From Cristatella mucedo (taxonomy: Eukaryota > Bryozoa > Phylactolaemata > Cristatellidae), in contig WPIO01000036.1 in the NCBI GenBank assembly GCA_009760855.2, positions 3,701,501-3,765,500 of the forward strand: 64,000 bases of DNA, given 5' to 3'. The position numbers were made by a program, and so were the translations under genes. The notes beneath the pieces were generated by a model that was not told where the DNA came from, made no database searches, and was given only the letters and a program-made list of their open reading frames with translations. Of the stretch, positions 40,064-64,000 are shown piece after piece (within the stretch, counting starts at the first letter, position 1; every line of letters begins with the position of its first letter).

Positions 40064-41317
40064 CGTGCGTGCGTGCGTCTGTGTGTGCGTGTCTGTGTGC
40101 CTTTGTGTGCTTGCGTGTGTGTCTGTGTGCCTTTGTGTGCTTGCGTGTGTGTCTGTGTGCCTTTGTGTGCATGCGTGTGTGTCTGTGTGCCTTTGTGGTG
40201 CTTGCGTGTGTGTCTGTGTGTGCGTGTGTGCCTGTGTGTCTGTGTGTGTGCTCGCAGAGTCGCATTTAAAGTTACAATTAACTAACTACCAAATGGTGAA
40301 ATTGTCAGCCAGAGCTCCTCAATCTTGTGCTTGTAGAACGTCGAGGGAGAGAGTCACGAAAAAGCTGTCGAGTTGCTGAAGGCTGCCCAAGGTGAGCCGC
40401 ACGCACTCTTAAGATCATCAATCACGAGGATCTCGTGCTTCAACAACATGGTGCTGCAGCCCAATTATATCGTGCTGCCCAGGCAGCTGATCTCGGGCGG
40501 CGGTGTTGCAAGCAAGCTGTGTTCAAATTTTAATGGCCCTACTCGTGTGGCGCATGCGATTGCTTCCTGCCAGTGGTTTGCTTTCGGGCTCCACAAGATG
40601 TGCCGGTTCAAAGAGTGCACTGGCAGTTATGCCAGTGCACTCTTTCCTGCGCTCGTGTAGCTGTGGGCTGCTCAGTGCTGTTTCGACCAACTCGATGATG
40701 AGATAGTGCTACAGTTCTTTCCTCTAGTTTTCGAAGGTCTTCCGTTCAATTCCTGACCTCGCCAGCATGGCATATGCTTGTTTGGCTCCTGCGCTCGTGT
40801 AGCTGTGGGCTGCTCAGTGCTGTTTCGACCAACTCGATGATGAGATAGTGCTACAGTTCTTTCCTCTAGTTTTCGAAGGTCTTCCGTTCAATTCCTGACC
40901 TCGCCAGCATGGCATATGCTTGTTTGGCGCCACGTAAGTCCTAGGGGGTGTTTATTTGGCGCTTTACAAGAAGTACGGTTAAAGTTTTCTGCTGCCCACG
41001 GAACCTAAACAGACGGACTGGATTACCTTGGCGTGCATGCTAGTTTATGACAGGCGCAGGGGGCCTCAGCTGGTGTAACAGCTCTATGCACTACAACGGT
41101 CTGGTCGGTCTGCTCCCATTATGGGACGGCGATCGTGCACAGTTATTCATGCACGATCTGCAACCGTGGTTTGCACAGTTAGGCGTGCACGATTTTCAGC
41201 CGTTATCCTAATTTGTTCACAGGCTCTGTGAAGCTCGTCGTGCGATACACTCCCAAGATACTGGAGGAAATGGAGGCACGTTTTGACCGCCACCGAGCCA
41301 GGCGCCAGCTGCCTTGA
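24324..41317 (+). CDS. LIN7: LIN-7 homolog (Veli/MALS), complete, six coding exons
   Basis: Scaffold protein of cell junctions and synapses. In known animals it joins CASK/LIN-2 and X11/LIN-10 through its L27 domain and holds receptor and catenin C-termini through its PDZ domain. Exons 24324-24369, 24610-24651, 27132-27286, 28612-28821, 40337-40391 and 41223-41317 join without a phase error to 200 residues; family proteins are close to 197. L27 spans about residues 12-66 ([39 protein letters not shown]). The PDZ spans about 96-180, with the carboxylate loop GLGF at 107-110, then [19 protein letters not shown] and [13 protein letters not shown]. All introns are GT-AG. Intron 4 is 11.5 kb and full of transposons. 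The PDZ half is almost unchanged from other animals; the L27 half and the last ten residues have diverged. The ATG at 24324 is chosen because [15 protein letters not shown] aligns with the family N-terminus; the second Met (24333) is an alternative. Confidence 0.95.
24610..24651 (+). CDS. LIN7: LIN7 exon 2
   Basis: 42 nt after TGTTTTAG, ending AAAA before GTAAGC. Encodes (D)[13 protein letters not shown], the first L27 helix. Phase 1 in, phase 1 out. Confidence 0.92.
25168..25935 (+). mobile_element. LINE-A copy in LIN7 intron 2
   Basis: 5'-truncated copy in gene orientation: RT C-terminal half ([38 protein letters not shown]), one frameshift, a diverged 3' UTR and a TATTATTAATATTATT tail. 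Confidence 0.9.
25936..27131. other. LIN7 intron 2, remainder
   Basis: Intronic. 26190-26290 is a low-complexity CTG/GAAGC-rich stretch that yields spurious frames. No other element recognised. Confidence 0.5.
27132..27286 (+). CDS. LIN7: LIN7 exon 3
   Basis: 155 nt, acceptor TTGACCAG, donor GTGAGC after GCCAAG. Encodes [18 protein letters not shown] to [10 protein letters not shown], the rest of L27. The SDASM insert replaces the usual GEVPPQK-type linker. Confidence 0.95.
27660..27840 (-). mobile_element. SINE-B-like, old copy
   Basis: The minus strand shows a tRNA-like head with B box GGGTTCGAGTCTGG and a body resembling SINE-B (GCCACTATATAAATGAGGCGG). Heavily diverged; in LIN7 intron 3. 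Confidence 0.55.
28612..28821 (+). CDS. LIN7: LIN7 exon 4 (PDZ core)
   Basis: 210 nt, phase 0 at both ends, acceptor GTTGCTGCAG, donor GTGAGT. Encodes [20 protein letters not shown] through [14 protein letters not shown]. Nearly family-invariant apart from GGVSSRQGG in place of GGVADRHGG. Confidence 0.97.
29318..29395 (+). mobile_element. LINE-type 3' tail only
   Basis: GAAAGAGATTTAATTCTCTT, then GGGTGCTATGCAAATG and TTATTATTAGTAAT. A subfamily related to the LINE-A terminus (also at 53461-53530). Confidence 0.7.
29421..29588 (+). mobile_element. SINE-B, best-preserved copy
   Basis: Head CACACTAGGTAAGGCGG, arm CCTCGGTCCCGAGG, intact B box GGGTTCGATTCCTG, paired body arms (GCCACTGCAGTGGTGATAG), then ACAAAAAGAGGCTGTTTAAT and a TTTTTTTTT end. 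In LIN7 intron 4. Confidence 0.88.
29695..29850 (-). mobile_element. SINE-B-like, old copy
   Basis: Reverse copy beginning with AGCTGATTAGACAGCC, with a body like SINE-B and a decayed B box (GGTTTGAGACCTT on the minus strand). Confidence 0.6.
30000..30625 (+). mobile_element. LINE-A-like copy, decayed
   Basis: Starts in the RT C-terminal region (ATCCCATCCAGCCTTCTGCT corresponds to the SRLDFC part) and runs colinearly to a well-kept 3' UTR end (AAAGCGCCTAGAAAGAGATT) and a TTATTATTATTATT tail. The coding part is full of stops. Confidence 0.75.
30785..30860 (+). mobile_element. LINE-type 3' tail remnant
   Basis: GTAAAGAACCAAGAACGAGA and a degraded CTGAGGCTGCTTTACAC end before TTTATTATTATC. Very old. 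Confidence 0.45.
30885..31200 (-). mobile_element. LINE-B 3' remnant with internal GA array
   Basis: Plus-strand phrases match the LINE-B copy at 35.2 kb: CATCCTTCGTCTCACACAAA and, after a (GA)n block at 31009-31036, GTGGTAGAAAGCATAG. The C-terminal frame reads [17 protein letters not shown]. Confidence 0.7.
31590..31675 (-). mobile_element. LINE-A 3' tail only
   Basis: (TAA)7 followed by CCCTCAGAGAACTCAATCTC and TAGGTGCTTTACATTTGC. Confidence 0.85.
31676..32639. other. LIN7 intron 4, no recognised element
   Basis: A 206-codon plus frame (31652-32272) shows no motif, begins inside a LINE tail and has no splice support. I do not call it. Confidence 0.5.
32640..32990 (+). mobile_element. CR1/L2-type LINE fragment (EN-RT junction region)
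   Basis: The plus strand reads [16 protein letters not shown] and, after stops, [11 protein letters not shown] and [12 protein letters not shown]. This is the family region just before the RT core (kinase-like names do not apply; it matches the FFxxKIxxIR and CLDxLLPxIT words of these elements). Confidence 0.65.
33390..34345 (+). pseudogene. Tc1-like transposase, broken
   Basis: Cut-and-paste DNA transposase remnant, scattered over three frames. In order: an HTH-like start ([20 protein letters not shown]), [16 protein letters not shown], the first catalytic region ILWTDEL (33780), a VRRKGEEYC-like stretch, a [11 protein letters not shown]-like stretch (33893-33925) and, in another frame, [19 protein letters not shown] (34110-34170), which holds the conserved last acidic residue. 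The middle Asp region is degraded. At least three frameshifts and several stops, so it is dead. I found no clear terminal inverted repeats. It lies in LIN7 intron 4 in gene orientation. Confidence 0.88.
34653..34805 (+). mobile_element. SINE-A with a poly-C expansion
   Basis: A box GGTTTGGTCCAGCGGTTAAG, then a run of 17 C (34683-34699), B-box region GTCGTTGGCTCGAGCCC, and tail GAATAGAGATTAAGTTCTCT then TTGGGGCGCTATACAAATG. A tRNA-like remnant immediately upstream (34580-34650) may be the head of another SINE. Confidence 0.85.
34825..34925 (+). mobile_element. SINE-B 3' half
   Basis: CAATCCTTCATTGCCCACTG, GGTGGTGATAGCCGTAAAGG and GAGGCTGCTAAATCAATTAG match the body and end of SINE-B; the head is missing. 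Confidence 0.7.
34995..36475 (+). mobile_element. CR1/L2-type RT fragment, split by a later LINE-B insertion
   Basis: The part before the insertion (34995-35192) reads [20 protein letters not shown]. The part after it (35886-36475) resumes exactly in the motif as [11 protein letters not shown], then [10 protein letters not shown] and later [10 protein letters not shown]-like RT C-terminal words. Both parts are decayed, with stops. The split proves the order of insertion. Confidence 0.75.
35193..35885 (-). mobile_element. LINE-B copy, best preserved
   Basis: The minus strand starts, in truncated form, near [20 protein letters not shown] and keeps an open frame to the stop at 35250 ([38 protein letters not shown]). 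The 3' UTR ends in ATTACATTACA at 35193-35205. It defines the LINE-B family, which shares the RT C-terminal design with LINE-A but has a different tail. Confidence 0.88.
36476..37400 (+). mobile_element. LINE-C, third CR1/L2-type family, decayed
   Basis: The plus strand reads [19 protein letters not shown] and [13 protein letters not shown], then [18 protein letters not shown], and in a second frame [10 protein letters not shown]. This is RT palm-to-C-terminal order. Word use ([19 protein letters not shown]) differs from LINE-A (MAANFLKLNDDKTNLLVMG). Not seen elsewhere in the window. Confidence 0.65.
37500..37915 (+). mobile_element. LINE-A 3' end
   Basis: [20 protein letters not shown] region, then complete 3' UTR and TTATTATTATTATTATTG tail. 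Frame broken once near 37530. Confidence 0.88.
38165..38425 (+). mobile_element. SINE-B 3' half and a second tRNA-like SINE remnant
   Basis: 38165-38262 resembles the SINE-B body and T-rich end. 38268-38425 begins again with a tRNA-like head (CTTAGCCTAACTGCTTGGGC, B box TTGGTTCGAGTCCTG) and a body ending GAGGTTGTAATAAGCAGCC. Two old insertions in tandem. Confidence 0.5.
38426..39257. other. LIN7 intron 4, no recognised element
   Basis: No gene or transposon end recognised. Several overlapping frames lack motifs. Confidence 0.45.
39258..39330 (-). mobile_element. LINE-type 3' tail only
   Basis: (TAC)n run followed by GCACTCTTAGAGAACTCAAT and GGCACTTTGCATGTGC; an old relative of the LINE-A terminus. 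The tail triplet is CTA here. Confidence 0.6.
39808..39983 (-). mobile_element. SINE-B, full length
   Basis: Exact reverse of the 29.4 kb copy in layout: A-rich start, AGCTGATTAAACAGCCTC, CGCTTGTAGTGGCGATAAAG, B box GGAATCGAACCC, arm CCTCGGTCCCGAGG, end CTTACCTAGTGTGCC. The palindromic arm is perfect over 10 bp. Confidence 0.9.
40020..40252. repeat. (GT)n and 30-bp GT-rich tandem repeats
   Basis: A pure GT start, then about four repeats of a 30-bp unit (GTGTGTCTGTGTGCCTTTGT). Ends 85 nt before LIN7 exon 5. Confidence 0.95.
40337..40391 (+). CDS. LIN7: LIN7 exon 5
   Basis: 55 nt after GTGCTTGTAG, donor GTGAGC. Encodes [18 protein letters not shown], the last PDZ helix. Joined to exon 4 it gives SVNST-NVEG where other animals have SVNGVSVEG, with no gap. 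Confidence 0.95.
40610..40645. repeat. 16-bp perfect hairpin
   Basis: AAAGAGTGCACTGGCA (40610-40625) and its exact reverse complement (40630-40645) flank the loop GTTA. It abuts the 142-bp tandem duplication. In LIN7 intron 5. Confidence 0.95.
40645..40928. repeat. 2 x 142-bp exact tandem duplication
   Basis: 40645-40786 and 40787-40928 appear identical base for base. Lies in the 831-nt LIN7 intron 5, so the duplication lengthened this intron by about a fifth. Confidence 0.95.
41223..41317 (+). CDS. LIN7: LIN7 exon 6 (stop)
   Basis: Acceptor TTGTTCACAG. Encodes (G)[18 protein letters not shown], then [12 protein letters not shown] and TGA. The tail is basic and shorter than in vertebrates. 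Confidence 0.95.
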
Positions 41318-42084
41318 TCGGGATTGCTTGTTTTCCTCGGCTGACTGTGGTTTGGCAATTGCAGCAGCACCTGTCACTGGCTCACGAGAAGCAAACAGGA
41401 TGCATTGACCTTTTGCTGACCCAGCAGATTTTGTCAGTGGCATATTGGCAGCCTGTGACTCTGAGCAAATGCGTCTGACTATGGTTACTCTTGCATTTTC
41501 CAATCGTGGCGATTGCTATTTGTCGTGTCGAGGTCGCTAATTGGGGTAATAATTACTTATCTTCGAGAGAAGCTAGTTTTGCTTCCATCCTTCCACGAGC
41601 CACCTTTGTTTCTTGGCCGTTGGACCCATTGGCTTGATGCTGTGCTAGTGGCCTCCAATGGCTGCACTGCTGAGCCAATTGACAATGCCTTTTAAATGCA
41701 CCATGTTCTCAGCCAGCATTAGTTAGTCAGGTCGTGGCAAACATAAGTCAAATCGCTAACCAGATCGCTATCCAGTTAGATGCACAGGATTTTATGAAGG
41801 TAGCTGCTAAAGCTGAGGCGGCAGTAGTAGTGGGCTGCTGTTTAATATTGCATAGCTTGGTGTTAACAGCATTGTGCCTTCTTGTTTCATATTAAAATGA
41901 GTTCTACCGATGGTAATTTTTTGCCTAGTTTTTTTCCTTTGAAATTGCCTTCGACATGCATGTAATAGTATTGTGGCTGGCTAATTCTCGCCAACGTTCC
42001 TGCCGTTTACTTTTGTGATCCCCTCATCGGAAGAAGAAAGCATCTTTACAGATCGTACTAGAGTATAAACCGTGCGATACTCAT

Positions 42085-42930
42085 GTCATTCGTTAGACAC
42101 TGAAGTTCTGTTGGTCTAGTGTTACTTTCTTGAGTCGCGGCCTTATTATAGCCTTGTTAAAATGTCCAAGGACATGTCCTGAGGCTAAGGACAAGATAGT
42201 TATGGATGGCAGCAGCAGATCTATGCATCGTCGTAGTAGGCCAGTGGGAATTGAGTCCAGAGGACGGCTAGTCTTCTTTGAGTGGGAGATGAATTTCAGG
42301 ATGAGGTCACTCGATGGAGGTGCTGCATTGAGTTGAGAGACATGAGTCCAGTGGGGAATTGTGTTGGTTATGGTCACATGGTTAGTCGATTTCAGCCAGG
42401 TCTTGGTTAAGGCGAACAGGTCGAAACTACCCTCAACCATCACGTTATGTTTATGAAGGAGTTTAGTGCACATTGAGCGAGTATTACAAAGATAAGCATC
42501 AAGATTTGGCCGCCGGAGTTGTAGCAAGCCTGATGACCACTAAGTTAGCGATTCAATTTGAGAAAGATCTCGCAGGGCAGCTCGAGTCAATACTGGGAAT
42601 ACCAAGCAAGCCTGGCCTCAGGCGGCGGGCCGGCGCTGGCTTCGTCTGCTGGCGTTTCTTTTGTTAATGCCCAATTCACGGACCCTAGCAACAGCAACCG
42701 TGTGATTGACGATAGCGAAATGATAATAGGCTCGTGCGATCGTAGCTAATAAGTAGTAGTTTACTAACGCTCGGCTTAGCTGAAGCCGCCCGTGAGGCTG
42801 GAAGCGGTAAGCGTTTATATATCCATACATATCCGTAGTTTCTTACGGGTTACCGACAAAAAACAAACATGCTTTAAACAGCGGCATCGCTTTCTGAATA
42901 GGTTGTTCGAGACATTTTGGTTTTGGGCCT
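42085..42930 (-). mobile_element. LINE-A-type 5' part (5' region, endonuclease start, RT N-terminus)
   Basis: Minus strand. The 5' region shares with 8740-9135 the order of landmarks. The endonuclease opening is LDAYLCNTRSMCTKL and FALTKTWLK. After an internal deletion come SRPLDSIPTGLLRRCIDLLL and IIRPRLKKVTLDQQN (RT N-terminal words). No 3' end, so not a normal 5'-truncated insertion; it was probably cut by a later deletion. Confidence 0.75.
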
Positions 42931-42954
42931 ATAACGTTCAAAAAACGCTAGTAC

Positions 42955-43065
42955 TTGGTGGGCACTCCTCTATTGCAGCTGCAAGTGATGTTGATAGTCG
43001 TAAAGGCTCTTCTGGCGCTAAACACAAGATTTTTGAATCAGCTAGTATTTTTTTTATCCTAGTCG
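42955..43065 (+). mobile_element. SINE-B 3' half
   Basis: GATAGTCGTAAAGGCTCTTC, CACAAGATTTTTGAATCAGC and a T-rich end match the SINE-B body. Confidence 0.65.
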
Positions 43066-43620
43066 GCTGGCTGTAGCAGCACAAGACCAGCGGTCGATCG
43101 CTATTCACGAATGCTTCAGCGAAAATCCTCAGCCTTGTGCCGTGACCATTTAAGAATATGTTCACGTGTTGTAACTTTATTTTTGGTTCAGCTCCGAAGA
43201 AGCCATTCAGTATAACAATTAAAATAAATACCCGGGAAAGAAGAAAGCCGTCGAGGACGAGACACGAGGCAAGCGAACTCAGCCAGTGCTGCCTACCATC
43301 GATGAGGACGATATTGCTACTTGGCTGTTGTGCATCCGAAGGCCGTTGCTTCCGCAATGACTGAATGGCTCGGTTCGGCTGCCCAAGACTACTTCGCGCT
43401 CGCACTGCCGTTTTCAATAGCCCTATATAGGCGGCACGAATCGCATGTAGCCGTGCTAGCTACGGCAGTGTAGTAGCTGTGCTTTGACCAGAGCAGGCGC
43501 CGCCTGCGCATGCATCGGGCAATGTTGACCGAAACAGAGCGGAGTTGTCGCTCGAAAAACATGTGACGTCGCGGGATCCAGCAAGAAAATCTTAGCGATA
43601 GCCGCCAAATCCCGGCATTC

Positions 43621-60981
<17,361 letters not shown>

Positions 60982-61421
60982 CCGTCGCGGCGACGATCGG
61001 CTCCTGACCTCGAGGCTCCGAGTGACTCGGATGGAACGCGGAGCAGATGCCGCGTAGTTTTAGATTGCTCGCGAGACTGCGGCGGCCGGCAGCCGCCGCC
61101 TCCGCCGCGCGGTGGCAAAGGGTCCAACAGGTGGCCAAGGGCCCTGGGCGCCGCTAACCAGTCGGCGTCAACAATGAGCGTACGCGGGCCTCGTGTGTTC
61201 GGCCCCCTCCCCGGACGCCTTCGACCTCTGCCCTTCGACCTTTCGCCTTCTACCTCTGCCGGCGGATCGTCGTCGTCGCTGCAGGAGGTGTGGCAGCAGC
61301 CGCTGGGCGTCAGGTCGCTGCTGCGGCGAGCGACCCCGGAAGCCAGAACCCGTTGGTCACGGCTGGCGCCGGCATGCGGTGCAGCAGTGGGGCGTGGTGT
61401 GGGCACCGAGTTGGGGGCGGG

Positions 61422-61733
<312 letters not shown>

Positions 61734-61825
61734 AATTTTCTTAGAAAAAAAGCTGCTTAAGGCTGCTAGACAGGCGCGCATTCCGAGTGCACGTTCAGGG
61801 TTACTTACCAGGGGAACAAAAGCTA

Positions 61826-61827
61826 GA

Positions 61828-61881
<54 letters not shown>

Positions 61882-61893
61882 CAGAGAGACACA
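61826..61893. repeat. (GA)n microsatellite
   Basis: Short array immediately before a SINE-A head. Confidence 0.95.
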
Positions 61894-61902
61894 GAATGAA
61901 GC

Positions 61903-61943
61903 GCTGGTTTGGCCCAGTGGTTAAGGCGCTCGCCCCAACCGAG
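61903..61943 (+). mobile_element. SINE-A 5' head only
   Basis: GCTGGTTTGGCCCAGTGGTT then AAGGCGCTCGCCCC, a perfect A box (TGGCCCAGTGG). The rest of the SINE is absent. Confidence 0.75.
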
Positions 61944-62354
61944 AACCAGCACATAGGGACGGCGTAGTCGTAGCCGAAGAGTGCCTGGTCGGCGGTACCG
62001 TTAAAACATAGCCGAGCTGCACATGTGCGGCTGGGAACGTTGCCAACCAGCGCCGGTTGGTCGTTGTCGGTTGGTCGCCGAATTTCGCGATCGAGTAGAG
62101 TCGTTGATGCGCGGAGAAGGTTTCGCGTCGAGTCAACGGCAGGTCAGGGTCACCAATTTGGAAGTGGCTCGGTCGTACGATGGCGGCGCGACGAAGAACG
62201 AAGGCCCCAAAAGTGAGAGGCGATTGAGCGGACTGGAAGGCCGCTGCGAGCGCCACGTTCACTTCCGCCCACCAGTTCGCAGCTACTTTCAGGTGCGGCA
62301 TCCTCTGCACCCTGTTAGTAACGATGCGTAGCGACGCGTATTGTTGCTTTTTGG

Positions 62355-62668
62355 AGCGTTACATGCCACGAAGTGTAGGGCTGCCTGGGCAGTGGTCGCG
62401 CCATTATCAGTTGGTTCAGCTCAGGTTCAGTTCAGCTCAGCACAGTCGCGCCGCGTGAAGATCAAGTAGCAGTAGGCGACAGCTCTGTAGGGCGGCGGAG
62501 CATGACGTGCCGCGAAGCTTAGCGGCCGCCTGGGCAGGGCCCGCACCCTTTATCAATTGAGAAGCTTAGCGCAGTCGCGCGTGACGATCAAGTAGCAGCA
62601 GGCGACAGCTCTGTATCTCGTCGGAGCATGACATGCCGCGAAGCTTAGGGCCGCCTGGGCAGGGCGCA
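62355..62668. repeat. 126-144-bp tandem repeat, ~2.3 copies
   Basis: Landmarks ATGCCGCGAAGCTTAG, GCCTGGGCAG and GATCAAGTAGCAG..AGGCGACAGC recur at about 62361, 62505 and 62631. Non-coding. Confidence 0.88.
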
Positions 62669-62669
62669 T

Positions 62670-63233
62670 TGTTGCTTTGAGCGGCTCGTACCAATCTGTC
62701 TCACAGCGACCAGTGCATGCCACTCGATCTGGTACTAGCAGAAGCGTGACCGCTTTTTGTTGAGCAAGCTCTGCAAGGCACGGCTAACGAATCGCAGGAT
62801 CGCGCCCAACTGTAAGTAGATGTGTCTCGGTTGCAAAACATGGCGGAGCGATCGTTAGCTCCCATAATTTAGTAATAAAAATAGGAATAAGTCGGTGTGC
62901 TTGCTCACTCTACACGATATAGCGAAAGAAGGCCAAGTTTTTCGTGAATTTTTGTAGTAGTATAAAAATAACTCATTTGTCAAGCAATGTCAGAGAAATA
63001 AATCTCTTTCCGACCACTTAACATACGCTGTACTAGTGGATGTCCGATCTAGATACGCAATGGTTCTGTCTGACACGTTTTCACCAAGCTATACACTACG
63101 CTAACTTATTAGTAGACGGTCAACTCAACTCCGCTGTTAAGAAGTAGAAAAAAGATTAAATTACTTATTTTTTGAGCTGCGACCACTACAACCAACTCAT
63201 TTTTGTAATCGCGTCTCAACCTATTGAATAGTA
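62670..63233. other. no recognised feature
   Basis: AT-rich. About 62985-63020 (TCAGAGAAATAAATCTCTTTCC) resembles the LINE-A terminus but is too worn to call. Confidence 0.4.
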
Positions 63234-63755
63234 CCACGGGCTACCAGTCAAGCAACGGATTGACTTCAAGGTTTTGTCGCTCAATTTTAGGTCCCTTCAT
63301 TCTTTGGCTCCAGCCTATCTCTCAGATCTACTCCCCCACCAGGCCAAGCATCGTACAACCCGCTATTCGGAATCCAACAGTCTACAAATACCCCATACAA
63401 ATCTCAAATCCTTTGGAGACCATGCATTTAGTTCGTATGCACCCAAAGCCTCGAACTCACTCCCGACCTGCGTCAGAATATCCCTTGACCTGACCACATT
63501 TAAAAAGAATTTAAAAACACACCTATTTAGGAAAGCATTTAGTGGGTCCCTCTGATTCATCCTTGATGTGCTTATGCGTGCTGACACTGTGCATGCTGCC
63601 ACTAACCACATTTGCATGCTGACCCTGTGCATGTCACCCATAACCATATTATTTATTTTGTGTGTTTTTCAAGCATAATATTACTCAACATTTAATTGCA
63701 TTTCCCTTTGCAGCAAATGTAAAGCGCCTAGAGAGAGAGAAAGAGAGAGGGAGAA

Positions 63756-63831
<76 letters not shown>

Positions 63832-63892
63832 ATTTCTCTGAGGGTGCTCTATCAAGTGCATTATTATTATTATTCTTATTATTATTATTACC
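63234..63892 (+). mobile_element. LINE-A copy with a (GA)n array grown inside its 3' stem-loop
   Basis: RT C-terminal frame ([20 protein letters not shown] to RKAFSGSL), full 3' UTR to AAATGTAAAGCGCCTAGA, then about 100 bp of GA (63732-63828), then the terminus resumes as GATTGATTTCTCTGAGGGTG and the TTATTATTATTATT tail. Confidence 0.93.
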
Positions 63893-64000
63893 ATTCAGTA
63901 ATCCGCAAGATCGTTTGCTCGGCTATCAAAGTTAAGCATGCATTGACGAATTTTTCGAGGCCAGCATAAAACGTCTTTTGGATGCCGACAATGCTATCGC

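Noticed and set aside
40020-40252. 30-bp GT-rich repeats as a CRISPR-like array
   Set aside because: Units are directly tandem with no unique spacers; it is an ordinary minisatellite in an animal intron.

Overview
This window is nuclear DNA from an animal. Its genes are split by GT-AG introns, and the space between is packed with non-LTR retrotransposons, tRNA-derived SINEs, DNA-transposon remnants and long GA, GT, CA and TA microsatellites. The two recognisable host genes are animal genes, but both proteins are clearly diverged from vertebrate and insect versions. An invertebrate is likely; I cannot fix the phylum.

Three host genes can be assembled from splice sites and reading phase. (1) 18.9-22.1 kb, minus strand: the last three exons of a gene I do not recognise. 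Its product ends in an Asp/Ser-rich, acidic tail. (2) 24.3-41.3 kb, plus strand: a complete lin-7 (Veli/MALS) gene in six coding exons, 200 residues, with an L27 domain followed by a PDZ domain. (3) 43.6-61.0 kb, minus strand: a choline/ethanolamine kinase gene in nine coding exons, about 391 residues if the short exon 4 is placed correctly. Genes 1 and 2 are divergent, so their promoters lie toward the same 22-24 kb interval. Genes 2 and 3 are convergent, with stop codons 2.3 kb apart. The kinase start lies in a CpG-rich stretch (about 59.5-61.4 kb).

The rest is mobile DNA. LINE-A is a CR1/L2-type element with an APE endonuclease and a YADD reverse transcriptase. It ends in a small stem-loop and a (TTA)n tail, and is present in more than 20 mostly 5'-truncated copies. 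LINE-B is related but ends in ATTACATT units. LINE-C is a third relative, seen once. One piece belongs to a different class, the restriction-like-endonuclease LINEs (54.96-55.60 kb). Two SINE families are present. SINE-A carries a 3' end matching LINE-A and so probably moves with LINE-A machinery. SINE-B has a tRNA-like head, a long hairpin in the anticodon-arm position and a T-rich end. A dead Tc1-like transposase (33.4-34.3 kb), a hAT-type MITE (53.3 kb) and an unclassified 839-bp insertion with a perfect 8-bp target duplication (44.3-45.2 kb) complete the set.

Region by region: 1-18.9 kb is intergenic repeats; 18.9-24 kb is gene 1 and the divergent promoter region; 24.3-41.3 kb is lin-7, whose 11.5-kb intron 4 holds most of the transposons; 41.3-43.6 kb is a short intergenic gap with a LINE-A 5' fragment; 43.6-61 kb is the kinase with its own load of insertions; 61-64 kb is GA arrays, a 126-bp tandem repeat and a final LINE-A copy.
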